Shown here one piece after another: positions 33,292-41,466 of a stretch of DNA of 64,000 bases. This stretch comes from an uncultured Sphingomonadaceae bacterium (lineage in GTDB: Bacteria; Pseudomonadota; Alphaproteobacteria; Sphingomonadales; Sphingomonadaceae), in the NCBI GenBank assembly GCA_947488625.1, contig CANKZR010000001.1:2074723-2138722 (forward strand), read 5' to 3'. The stretch's first letter is position 1. Each line of letters begins with the position of its first letter. The translations under genes were made by a program, and so were the position numbers. Under the pieces are notes generated by a model, which saw nothing but the letters and a program-made list of their open reading frames with translations, was not told the origin of the DNA and made no database searches.

Positions 33292-33840
33292 ATGCCCAGC
33301 GGTCCTTTTGCCCATGTATGCATGGTGGTTCGCGATCTCGATCAGGCGATCGAGGACTGGACCAAGATCCTGCGCGTGCTCGACCCGCAATCGCTCGAAA
33401 AGCCCATCGTGAAGTATGACGAATTTTCCAGCGGTGACGATGCGGGCATGAAGTGGGCGACCTTCGTCAACGAATATTCGACCGAAATCCAGTTCATCCA
33501 GCCCGCCCCCGGCACCCCGCTGGGCAAGCGGCTCGACAAGGTCGGCGAGCATGTCCATCACATGTGCTTCAGCACCGATGATGTGCCAGCTGCAATGGAG
33601 AAGTTGAAGGCCCAGGGCCTGCACCTTCCCGGTGGCGGCGAGACCTTCAACGACCCGGACATGACTTGGCAAAAATGGAGCTGGGTCGGCAACAAGAGCA
33701 CGCACGGCTGCCTGATCGAGGTCGCCTCTCCGTACGAGAGCCGCGATGATGGCAAGTGGCACCACGCCCCCGGCAAGTTTGCCTACAAGGGGCCGGGAGA
33801 GCACCCCAGCCATGCCGAAACCGTGCCCGTCAACGCCTGA
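33292..33840 (+). CDS. VOC-family protein (methylmalonyl-CoA-epimerase-like)
   Basis: 182 residues with paired VOC modules: FAHVCMVVRDLDQAIEDW, then YSTEIQFIQP, HVHHMCFSTDDVPAAMEKL and CLIEVASPY. His8, the Glu of TEIQF, a His of the HVHHM strand and the Glu of LIEVA are plausible metal ligands in the usual H-E-H-E order. Relatives are epimerases, lactoylglutathione lyases and dioxygenases; the reaction here is unknown. Strong RBS AAGGAGA. The next gene starts inside its 3' end. Confidence 0.85.
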   Translation: MPSGPFAHVCMVVRDLDQAIEDWTKILRVLDPQSLEKPIVKYDEFSSGDDAGMKWATFVNEYSTEIQFIQPAPGTPLGKRLDKVGEHVHHMCFSTDDVPAAMEKLKAQGLHLPGGGETFNDPDMTWQKWSWVGNKSTHGCLIEVASPYESRDDGKWHHAPGKFAYKGPGEHPSHAETVPVNA

Positions 33841-34690
33841 TTTGCGCGGTTCGAAGGCCAGATACCAAGGGGACGGGCTGGAGCTTGTCGGAGAAGCCTA
33901 CGGCGATCCGACAGCCCCACCCGTCCTCTTTTTTCATGGCGGAGGCCAAAGCCGCAATGCCTGGCGTGGTTCTGCCAGGAAACTTGGCGAATCCGGATAC
34001 CACGCAATATCATTCGACTTGCGCGGTCATGGCGAAAGCGAATGGGCGCAAGATGGCGACTATCACGTCGAAGCCTTCGCTCGCGATGTCGAGATGCTGA
34101 TTTACCAGTTCTCGGGCCGTGTCACCTTAGTGGGCGCGTCGCGCGGCGGTCAGGCCGCCCTGATCGCGGGATCGCATCATCCGGACAAGATCCGGCTTAT
34201 CATGCTGGCCGATGTTGCCCCGGACATGCCCGACGACAAGATCGACGGTATTCGCCAGTTCTTCGCCGAGGGGGCAAACGGGTACGAGAGCCTCGACGCC
34301 GCAGCCGATGCGCTTTCTTTTCACCTTGAACAGCCCCGTATGGCCGACGCAGCCCGCCTGGCGCGATCCATGCGGCACAATGAATCGGGTCGGTGGCACT
34401 GGCACTGGGACCCCGCGACAGGCCGGGAAGAATTTCTGCACCCCCCAAGCGAGAATGCGGCGGTGCTGGCCGCCGCAGGCAGAATACAATCGCCCCTGGT
34501 GATGGTGCGAGCGGAACTGAGCCACCTGGTAAATGACAGTAACACGGCTCGCTTCCAGTCACTCGCCCCCCAACTGGAGATTCTGATCGCCGAAGGCGTC
34601 GGCCATATGTTTACAGCGGACAGGAACGACGAATTCGCAGCACAACTGCTTGCACAACTTGAGCGCAATCGAGAGGGTGTGACCGAGTGA
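33812..34690 (+). CDS. Alpha/beta hydrolase
   Basis: 292 residues from ATG 33812, which overlaps the VOC gene by 29 bases; ATG 33746 is possible but would overlap by 95. Oxyanion strand VLFFHGGGQSRNAW, SFDLRGHGESEW, nucleophile elbow LVGASRGGQAAL with Ser110, and His in AEGVGHMFTADRNDEF. Resembles haloalkane/ester/C-C hydrolases. Coupled to the SDR that follows (GTGA). Confidence 0.87.
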   Translation: MPKPCPSTPDLRGSKARYQGDGLELVGEAYGDPTAPPVLFFHGGGQSRNAWRGSARKLGESGYHAISFDLRGHGESEWAQDGDYHVEAFARDVEMLIYQFSGRVTLVGASRGGQAALIAGSHHPDKIRLIMLADVAPDMPDDKIDGIRQFFAEGANGYESLDAAADALSFHLEQPRMADAARLARSMRHNESGRWHWHWDPATGREEFLHPPSENAAVLAAAGRIQSPLVMVRAELSHLVNDSNTARFQSLAPQLEILIAEGVGHMFTADRNDEFAAQLLAQLERNREGVTE

Positions 34691-35439
34691 GCGGAAAGAA
34701 TGCATTCGTGGTTGGCGCCACCGGGGGACTTGGCCGCGCATCCGCCGTTGCCCTCGCCGAAGATTTCGATGGCATCGCACTGGGCTATCGATCCAATGCC
34801 TCCGCAGCCGAAGGATTGGCCGCGACGCTGCCGTTCGGGTGCGAAGGTAGGCCAACCGTCTGCGATCTTGCCGATCCTGCTTCGATCCGCTCTTCCGTCG
34901 CTACAGCAGTTGACCATTTCGGCAGCATAGATGCGCTTGTCTATGCGTCCGGCGTCACGATAGAGCAGCCGTTCGTCAGCCAGATCGAGGAGGATCAATG
35001 GCGCGAGGTCATTGAAACCGAATTGCTCGGCCTGACGCGGATAGTGACCGAGGTGCTTCCCCTTTTTCGTGAGCAGGGAGGTGGGAATTTCGTCATTCTC
35101 GTGTCGGTGGCCAATTACACATTTCCGCCGGGCGATGCACTCTCCTCTGTTCCCAAGGCCGGCATGGAAGCACTTGGCCGCGCCATCGCCAAGGAAGAGG
35201 GAAAGTTCGGTATTCGCGCCAACATGGTGGCACCAGGCATTATTGATGCAGGCCTGGGGGCAAACTTCCTCAAGACGCTCTATACCCCCGACATCTGGGA
35301 GAGCCAGAAGAAGGCAATCGCCCTACGCCGGTTCGGCAGCGGTGAAGAAGTGGCAGAGGCGGTGCGCTTCCTCGCGTCTGACAGGGCGGCTTACATTACC
35401 GGACAGACTATCATCGTCGATGGAGGGTACAGCCTGTAA
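34687..35439 (+). CDS. SDR-family protein lacking the catalytic tyrosine
   Basis: 250 residues from the GTG at 34687 overlapping the previous stop. The fold is SDR: AFVVGATGGLGRASAVALAE, VILVSVANYTFPPG with Ser140, and the end YITGQTIIVDGGYSL. However, four residues before Lys157 there is Ser153 (SSVPK) instead of the Tyr of YxxxK, and NNAG is replaced by VYASG. The protein may be a structural or altered-chemistry member. It ends the catabolic run, 13 bp before a strong hairpin. Confidence 0.82.
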   Translation: MSGKNAFVVGATGGLGRASAVALAEDFDGIALGYRSNASAAEGLAATLPFGCEGRPTVCDLADPASIRSSVATAVDHFGSIDALVYASGVTIEQPFVSQIEEDQWREVIETELLGLTRIVTEVLPLFREQGGGNFVILVSVANYTFPPGDALSSVPKAGMEALGRAIAKEEGKFGIRANMVAPGIIDAGLGANFLKTLYTPDIWESQKKAIALRRFGSGEEVAEAVRFLASDRAAYITGQTIIVDGGYSL

Positions 35440-35452
35440 CCACGCGGACAAA

Positions 35453-35480
35453 AAAGGGGAGACCCGGCGGCCTCCCCTTT
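35453..35480. terminator. Bidirectional intrinsic terminator
   Basis: AAAGGGGAG and CTCCCCTTT form a perfect 9-bp stem around a 10-base loop, with an A run before and T run after, so it works for both strands. It closes the long plus-strand catabolic run and the minus-strand NTF2-like gene (stop at 35505). Confidence 0.85.
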
Positions 35481-35504
35481 CGCGTCCTTGTATACCTGTC
35501 GAAC

Positions 35505-36035
35505 CTACTTGTAGGGATCGACCGGCTGCAGTGCTTCCATCACTTCAAGGTCGATCAGCATCGAGAGCACATCTGAGATCGAGTAAATGTGGACGATTTT
35601 GTCGCCTTCGAACTTGATCCAGCTGAACCACAGCACATCAAGCTGATTACCCGTGGGCTGCACACCCATGTAGGGGCCGCCCGTGTGCTTGCCGTGGTGG
35701 TGGCACAGCACGCAGATTTCATCGTCGCCGCTGCCCCATGCCTTGAGCGTACGATAGATCGAAGGCGGGAAGGTCTTGTAAAGGGCGATAGGAGAAGTCG
35801 ACCATTCCTCAAACGATCCCAGGTCGGGACGATTGGGATTGTCATAGGTCATCTTGCTCTTGTCCATGAACTCGTCGAAACCTGTCCAGTCGCCGACATT
35901 GAGCTTGTCATGGAGATCCATCCACTGGTTGACCATGAAGGTCTGCCGCTCTGTCAGTCCTTTACAGATCTCGGCGCGCTTTTCGGGCGAAAGCTTGAAA
36001 TCTTCTTCGGTGAAAGGGGGAATTCTGCCAGCCAT
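35505..36035 (-). CDS. SnoaL/NTF2-like protein
   Basis: 176 residues. LHDKLNVGDWTGFDEFMDKS, VLCHHHGKHTGG and NQLDVLWFSWIKFEGDKIVHIYSISDVLSML fit the NTF2-like superfamily, in the ester cyclase/SnoaL direction (a strand with W-x-W/F then a final DKIVH strand). His-rich CHHHGKH could bind metal or be part of the pocket. Alone on the minus strand, divergent from another SnoaL-like gene, with a dyad site 118 bp upstream. Confidence 0.72.
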   Translation of the reverse strand: MAGRIPPFTEEDFKLSPEKRAEICKGLTERQTFMVNQWMDLHDKLNVGDWTGFDEFMDKSKMTYDNPNRPDLGSFEEWSTSPIALYKTFPPSIYRTLKAWGSGDDEICVLCHHHGKHTGGPYMGVQPTGNQLDVLWFSWIKFEGDKIVHIYSISDVLSMLIDLEVMEALQPVDPYK

Positions 36036-36152
36036 CTATTATCTCCATCATGGTCACCGCCGATAGCGGCTTTGTTATAAAAATCACCGACACCGAAAAA
36101 ACTTGGCGCGGCCAATTCCCCGCCTTTGTCGATACGCAAGAGCCGACTGCAA

Positions 36153-36168
36153 CCTACCAATGGGAAGG
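36153..36168. promoter_or_regulatory. Shared 16-bp dyad (regulon site 7)
   Basis: CCTACC-AATG-GGAAGG; read on the minus strand it is CCTTCC-CATT-GGTAGG followed by TTGCAG, the same extension seen at sites 1, 3, 4 and 8. 11 of 12 positions of the dyad. It is 58 bp before the SnoaL-like gene at 36227. Confidence 0.5.
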
Positions 36169-36226
36169 AATAACCCATCCGACAGGCGCGTATGAAGCTG
36201 GTGCCAACGGACAGAGGGAGACTGCC

Positions 36227-36679
36227 GTGCTTACAATGCAAGAAATGTCGGACAGGTTCGAAATCCAGGATCTGCTGGTCGGCTACTGCTATGCCGTGGA
36301 TAACGGAGAGTTTGACGCGCTCGACCAGTTTTTCACCGATGACGCAATTGTCGACTACAGCGAGATGGTTGGCGTCAAGGGCTCACTGCCTGAGATAAAG
36401 GACTTCCTCGAAGCAAGCCTTGGCCCCATTCTGATGGCGCAGCACGCGGTTTCTACCACGCAGTACAAGTTCGACGGCGACACCTGTGAAACGCGCTCTG
36501 TATGTTTCAACCCCATGGTTGCGCCCGGAGACGACGGGGAGCCGCAGACCATTTTCTTCGGCTTGTGGTACATCCACGAATTCCGCCGGACCAGCGACGG
36601 CTGGCGAATTTCCAGCCTCTACGAGAAAAAGGGCTACAACCATAATCTTCCCGAACACATCAAGGCGCTGACGCAATGA
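36227..36679 (+). CDS. SnoaL-like protein
   Basis: 150 residues from GTG 36227, with GGGAG six bases upstream; ATG 36236 is an alternative. A longer frame from 36050 runs through the divergent promoter. EIQDLLVGYCYAVDNGEFDALDQFFTDDAIVDYSEM is the standard opening of SnoaL_4-type proteins, and FFGLWYIHEFRRTSDGWRISS the closing strands. Probably a small hydrolase/isomerase for a pathway intermediate. Overlaps the membrane protein gene by four bases. Confidence 0.82.
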   Translation: MLTMQEMSDRFEIQDLLVGYCYAVDNGEFDALDQFFTDDAIVDYSEMVGVKGSLPEIKDFLEASLGPILMAQHAVSTTQYKFDGDTCETRSVCFNPMVAPGDDGEPQTIFFGLWYIHEFRRTSDGWRISSLYEKKGYNHNLPEHIKALTQ

Positions 36680-37452
36680 GCCCCGAGGCGCTCTCCGCGC
36701 AGGCGATGGGCGATCCGGTCAATCCGTGGATGATGGAGACCGGCAGCATTTACCTGTGGAGCGGATTGCTGCTTGCGGCCCTGGCACTAACCGCGAAAAA
36801 TCGCAGGATTCCACTATTTGGATTGATGCTCGTGGCCGCCACCAGTGGGTTCTGGCAGGAATTCTTCGGCGACTGGGGGGCCTATGTCGCCTGGAACCCG
36901 CAATTTACCCGCCTGCCCTTCTGGGGCGATATGGCCTATACAACGCCGGTGAAACCGCTTTTCATGCCGTTCAGTTGGGGCTGGTGGTTCGCGGTATCGA
37001 TACCCCTGCTCACATCGCTAGTGATCTTCCTGAAACGCAAGTTCCCCGGCCGCTCGGTCTATTTTCTCTCTATGCTCACGGCTTTCCCGCTGTTCCTCGC
37101 ATACCAGATTTATGTCGAGGGCAGTTCCGTCGCCAATGGCTGGTGGACTTACGACTCCATTGTCGGCCCGGCGCTGGAAAGCGAGCAGGGTCGGCTTCCG
37201 CTCATCTTTCCGCTGTTGATCGGCCTTTGGGCAGGTGGCTTCGTCGGCCTGCTCGCCGACCGCGACGAAGATGGTTTCATGCCCCATGAACTGCGCGCTG
37301 GAGCGAAACGCAAGCCCGCCGGATTTCGCCGTGAATGGACCCGGCTGTGGAGCATGATCGTGCTGTTCCAGGTCACGTTCTTTGCCGTGAACATCGGCCC
37401 TGCCATCCTCGGTCGCATCCTGTTCGGAGGGCCGAGCGCGCTTGTTCCCTAA
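36676..37452 (+). CDS. Multi-pass membrane protein, AveC-like
   Basis: 258 residues with about six hydrophobic segments (near 22-40, 48-58, 102-118, 128-148, 178-196, 230-250). The tryptophan- and proline-rich stretch WQEFFGDWGAYVAWNPQF and LFMPFSWGWWFA resembles the spirocyclase AveC-like family, which is often found in terpenoid or steroid loci of actinobacteria. I recognise the pattern but not firmly. ATGA overlap with the SnoaL gene and 27 bp before the PQQ dehydrogenase gene suggest a membrane-associated oxidation step. Confidence 0.55.
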   Translation: MSPEALSAQAMGDPVNPWMMETGSIYLWSGLLLAALALTAKNRRIPLFGLMLVAATSGFWQEFFGDWGAYVAWNPQFTRLPFWGDMAYTTPVKPLFMPFSWGWWFAVSIPLLTSLVIFLKRKFPGRSVYFLSMLTAFPLFLAYQIYVEGSSVANGWWTYDSIVGPALESEQGRLPLIFPLLIGLWAGGFVGLLADRDEDGFMPHELRAGAKRKPAGFRREWTRLWSMIVLFQVTFFAVNIGPAILGRILFGGPSALVP

Positions 37453-37479
37453 TCTTTCACCCCATGGGATGACACCCGC

Positions 37480-39843
37480 ATGACCTGGCTCAATCGACTG
37501 CTGGCAATAGTGCTGCTGCTGCTCGGTTTCGGCCTGGTGTGGCTCGGCGGCCAGTTGCTGCTGGAGGGCGGATCGCCCTATTATCTGGCCTGTGCTTTCG
37601 CGCTTGTTGCGGTGGCGTGGCTGCTGTGGCGACAATCGAAACGGGCCCTGTATGTCTATGGCGCGCTTTGGCTCATCTCTCTGGCTTGGTCACTTTGGGA
37701 ATCCGGACTGGCCTTCTGGCCATTGCTCGGGCGCATGGGCCTGCTGACCGGTATCGGCATCTGGCTGCTTTTACCCTGGGTCAGGCGATCGCTTGGCGCA
37801 AAGCCGGTAACGCGATTGAGCAGCGGGCTGCTGACTGGCGCGTTGGTGGCCCTGTTGGGCGGCATCGGCTGGACATTCTGGAACGATCGCATCACCGGCG
37901 GCGATGATCTCTCCAGCCTCGCCACCGCACCCGGATCCACCCGCGACGGCGAATGGCACCATTACGGAAACGTGAAGGCCGGCCAACGCTTCTCTCCGTT
38001 GGATCAGATCAACCGGGCCAACGTCGGCGCACTGGAAGAAGCATGGCGTTTCTCAACAGGAACTGAGCCGAATGGCCAGCCAGCTGCCTTCCAGACCACG
38101 CCCCTGATGATTGCCAATCGTCTGTATTTCTGCACCGGCTACAACGATGTTATCGCGCTCGATCCGGAAAGCGGCGAGCAGATCTGGCGGTTTGAAGCCA
38201 ACGCCGATACGACAGGCGTGTTCGGCCAGAACTGTCGCGGAGTCAGCCACTTTGCCGTGCCCGATGCCGATGCCGCACAGAGCTGTGGCGCGCGCATCTA
38301 CACGGCCACGATAGACAGCCGACTGATTGCACTGGATGCGCAGACCGGTCAGCCTTGCAACGGTTTTGGCGAGGCAGGACAGGTGGACCTGCTACGCGGG
38401 ATGAGCAAGGCGCCGCCGGGCTACTATCACGTCACCTCCCCGCCGACCGTCGTCTCGGGCAAGCTGGTGATCGGTGGCTGGGTTACAGATGGGCAGATGG
38501 TGGGCGAGCCATCCGGCGTAATTCGCGCTTTCGACGCCATCACCGGAGAATTGGCATGGGCTTGGGATATGGGCGCCCCCGAAAGGACGGGCGAACCGGA
38601 AGCCGGGGAAACCTATACGCCCGGCACGCCCAATAGCTGGAGCGTGATGAGCGCGGACGAAGAGCTTGGACTGGTCTATGTACCGCTGGGAAATGCCACG
38701 CCCGATTATACCGGTCTGCATCGTTCTCCGGAAATGGAGACATATTCCAGCAGCGTCGTTGCGCTGGATGCTGCGACTGGGCGGCCACGCTGGCATTTCC
38801 AGACCACGCATCACGATATCTGGGATTACGACGTCGCCTCGCAACCGGTCCTGCTCGATCTGGCCGACGGCCGGCCTGCCCTGTTGCAACCCACCAAGCG
38901 CGGCGAAATGTTCATGCTCGACCGCCGCACGGGCGAACCCATCGCACAGGTCGACGAACTGCCCGTGGCCATATCCGATGCAGAGGGCAACCGCGCGTCA
39001 CCCACGCAGCCATTCTCAGTGGGGTTGCCCAGTTTCGAAGGTCCACGTCCAAGCGAAAAGAACATGTGGGGCATGGCCCTGCTGGATCAGGCATGGTGCC
39101 GCCTGAAGTTTCGCCAGGCGCGGTTCGACGGGCATATGACACCGCTAGAAGCCGACCGGGCATCAATCGTCTGGCCGGGCTCTCTGGGTGGTAACAACTG
39201 GGGTAGCGTCGCGATCGATCCGGAAAGCAGGATCGCCTTCGTCAATTCGTCCCACGTCATCAACTACAACCGCCTCATATCGCGTGACGAAGCCGACCGC
39301 ATGGGGCTGCAGCCCGCCGAGATTGCCAGCTTCGAAAGCGTCGCCGGACCGGTGCCGCAAGCGGGCACGCCTTATGCAGCCTCGGTTGCTCCGTTTCTCT
39401 CGCCCCTCGTCGCCCCCTGCATAGAACCACCCTATGGTCTGGTGAGCGCGGTCGACCTGAATTCGGGCGAACTCCTCTGGCAAAAGCCGTTCGGCACCGC
39501 ACGCGATAGCGGGCCACTGCTTTTGCCGCTGGGTATTCCCGTACCCATGGGTGTTCCCAACATCGGCGGGGCCGTAGTCACCGGATCGGGGCTGGCTTTC
39601 ATCGGGGCAACGCAAGAGCACATGATCCGCGCCTACGATCTGCGCACGGGCGAGGAAGTTTGGCACGGCCGCTTGCCGGCAGGCGGGAATGCCACGCCGA
39701 TGACCTATTGGTCGTCGCAGTCCGGGCGCCAGTTCATCGTCATCGCGGCCGGTGGGCACGGCGGCATCCTGTCGGGATACAGCAACGAGCTGATTGCCTA
39801 CGCATTACCGCAAGCGGACCAGACGCAGGGAGACGAGAGATGA
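37480..39843 (+). CDS. PQQ-dependent membrane dehydrogenase (glucose/quinate dehydrogenase type)
   Basis: 787 residues. Five N-terminal transmembrane helices occupy residues 1-140, then a periplasmic eight-bladed quinoprotein domain: GEWHHYGNVKAGQRFSPLDQ, HHDIWDYDVASQPVL, SLGGNNWGSVAIDPES, IGATQEHMIRAYDLRTGEEV and PMTYWSSQSGRQFIVIAAGG. Length matches E. coli Gcd (796). It oxidises an alcohol or lactol at the periplasmic face and passes electrons to ubiquinone. No PQQ biosynthesis genes are in the window. Overlaps the next SDR (ATGA). Confidence 0.93.
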   Translation: MTWLNRLLAIVLLLLGFGLVWLGGQLLLEGGSPYYLACAFALVAVAWLLWRQSKRALYVYGALWLISLAWSLWESGLAFWPLLGRMGLLTGIGIWLLLPWVRRSLGAKPVTRLSSGLLTGALVALLGGIGWTFWNDRITGGDDLSSLATAPGSTRDGEWHHYGNVKAGQRFSPLDQINRANVGALEEAWRFSTGTEPNGQPAAFQTTPLMIANRLYFCTGYNDVIALDPESGEQIWRFEANADTTGVFGQNCRGVSHFAVPDADAAQSCGARIYTATIDSRLIALDAQTGQPCNGFGEAGQVDLLRGMSKAPPGYYHVTSPPTVVSGKLVIGGWVTDGQMVGEPSGVIRAFDAITGELAWAWDMGAPERTGEPEAGETYTPGTPNSWSVMSADEELGLVYVPLGNATPDYTGLHRSPEMETYSSSVVALDAATGRPRWHFQTTHHDIWDYDVASQPVLLDLADGRPALLQPTKRGEMFMLDRRTGEPIAQVDELPVAISDAEGNRASPTQPFSVGLPSFEGPRPSEKNMWGMALLDQAWCRLKFRQARFDGHMTPLEADRASIVWPGSLGGNNWGSVAIDPESRIAFVNSSHVINYNRLISRDEADRMGLQPAEIASFESVAGPVPQAGTPYAASVAPFLSPLVAPCIEPPYGLVSAVDLNSGELLWQKPFGTARDSGPLLLPLGIPVPMGVPNIGGAVVTGSGLAFIGATQEHMIRAYDLRTGEEVWHGRLPAGGNATPMTYWSSQSGRQFIVIAAGGHGGILSGYSNELIAYALPQADQTQGDER

Positions 39844-40682
39844 GCTATATCGCAGTCGTGACAGGCGCGACGAGGGGTCTTGGCCGGGGTATTGCCCGCG
39901 AGTTCGGGGCGAAAGGTGCAACCGTGATTGTTACAGGTCGCAACGAAACCGACCTCGCCGATGTTTCCGCCGAAATTGCAGAGCGCGGAGGGAAGTGCCT
40001 AGCGATTGCCTGCGATCATTCGAACGATGAATCGATTGCCAACGCTTTTGCGCGCATCAAGGATGAAGCGGGCGGCATCGACATTCTCGTCAACAATGCC
40101 GCTGCGGTTCACGCGATGGACTTGATGGCACCCGGCGGGTTTTGGGAAAAGCCGCTCCACCTTGTCGATATGATAGATGTGGGCCTTCGCTCCAACTATG
40201 TCGCGGCGTGGCACGCTGCGCCGCTCATGACAAAGGCTGGCAAGGGGCTGATAGCCAGCATCTCCTTCTATGGCGCGGTGTCCTACTTTCACGGCGCTGC
40301 CTATGGCGCGGCAAAGGCCGGGACGGACAAGATGATGGCCGATATGGCGGTGGACCTTGCTGCGCATGGCGTGGCGGCGATATCCTATTGGCCGGGCTTC
40401 ATTCTCACCGATGCCGTGCGCGAAATGCCGGCCGACATGCTTCCACCGGACATGCGCGAAAGCCTGCCCAACTGGGAAACGCCCGAATTTACCGCAAGGG
40501 TTCTCGATGCCCTGTACGCCGATCCGGAGCTTACCTCCTTGAGCGGTCAGGCGCTGATCGGGGCCGAACTGGCACAGCGGTACGGCGTGAAGGATCTCGA
40601 TGGCAAGCAACCGATCTCCTATCGCGAGTCGATGGGGGCCCCGCACGCCCCCTTCACCGGCGTGGCAGGAGCGCAGGCATGA
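39840..40682 (+). CDS. SDR-family oxidoreductase
   Basis: 280 residues from ATG 39840, overlapping the PQQ dehydrogenase stop by four bases. IAVVTGATRGLGRGIAREFG, VTGRNETDLAD, ILVNNAAAVH, ISFYGAVSYFHG and catalytic YGAAK. The C-terminal part (WETPEFTARVLDALYADPEL) is longer than in classical SDRs and resembles human DHRS1-like enzymes. It overlaps the frameshifted gene downstream. Confidence 0.9.
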   Translation: MSYIAVVTGATRGLGRGIAREFGAKGATVIVTGRNETDLADVSAEIAERGGKCLAIACDHSNDESIANAFARIKDEAGGIDILVNNAAAVHAMDLMAPGGFWEKPLHLVDMIDVGLRSNYVAAWHAAPLMTKAGKGLIASISFYGAVSYFHGAAYGAAKAGTDKMMADMAVDLAAHGVAAISYWPGFILTDAVREMPADMLPPDMRESLPNWETPEFTARVLDALYADPELTSLSGQALIGAELAQRYGVKDLDGKQPISYRESMGAPHAPFTGVAGAQA

Positions 40683-41457
40683 TAGAAGCCGTGCTTGTCG
40701 TGCTGACCAAAGCGCAACCTGGGCGCGACGCAGACCTGGATGACTGGTACACCAACTCCATATCCGCGATGCCCTGCGCTTTCGCGGCTCCATAACCGCA
40801 CAGCGTTTCCGCCGCAGCGTAGATCAGCCGATGGCTGTTCCAGCGGACTACGACTGGCAGTATTTCGCTCTCTACGATGTTTTCGATCCGCAGCGCTTCT
40901 CTCGCGAGCATTGGGAGAACGCGCTTACCAGCCGCATGATGGTGACCAGGGCCATCGATGACAGTGTGCTGGAGGATTATCACTATTATCCGCTGGCATT
41001 TCGCAACAACGATCCGGAGGCCCATCACACAGGCGGCGTGGTTCTGGAACAGTTCAATGCCGTGCACGGAAAGGATGCAGATCTGCGCGCATGGTATGCC
41101 GACAGCTACCTGCCATCCGCCCTGCGCCGCCCCGGCGTGCATAGCGCTGCGCTGCTGGCCTTTCGCAACTTCGGCCAGATGCTGCCAACCATGCCGAGGT
41201 ACAATTATGTCGGTATCTACAAGGTCAATTCCGCAGACAGCTGGCATGACTGGAAAGACGCGACGGAAGTCGTCGATCCGGCACTTCTTGATCAAGACAG
41301 CCTGCTTGTCACCCATTGGGACAAGCTTACCGAAAAGCTCACCGAGGACGACGTGCATCACCCTACATCGCAGGCTCTCGCCGCCGAGGAGCAGGCCCGC
41401 GCCCACATGGGCGACGATGTGATGACCAGCGGAGCGGAGAAGCTTGGCTCTGGCTAA
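40679..41457 (+). pseudogene. Tandem Dabb/EthD-like protein, frameshifted near 40756
   Basis: Reading starts at ATG 40679 (ATGA overlap): MIEAVLVVLTKAQPGRD, then DADLDDWYTN up to Asn at 40754-40756. After that the original frame hits TAA at 40793-40795, while the frame beginning at CAT 40759 continues HIRDALRFRGSITAQRFRRS and runs open to 41457. The junction fits loss of one base between 40756 and 40757. The restored product would be about 259 residues with two similar alpha/beta-barrel modules (DWYTN-HIRDALR and AWYADSYLPSALR), as in stress-responsive or EthD-like proteins. It may be a genuine mutation or a sequencing error; a start at 40831 would make a truncated protein. Confidence 0.72.
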
Positions 41458-41466
41458 ACCATGCGG

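Noticed and set aside
36050..36226. 59-residue extension of the SnoaL-like protein
   Set aside because: It covers the intergenic region with a regulon dyad and has no SnoaL similarity.
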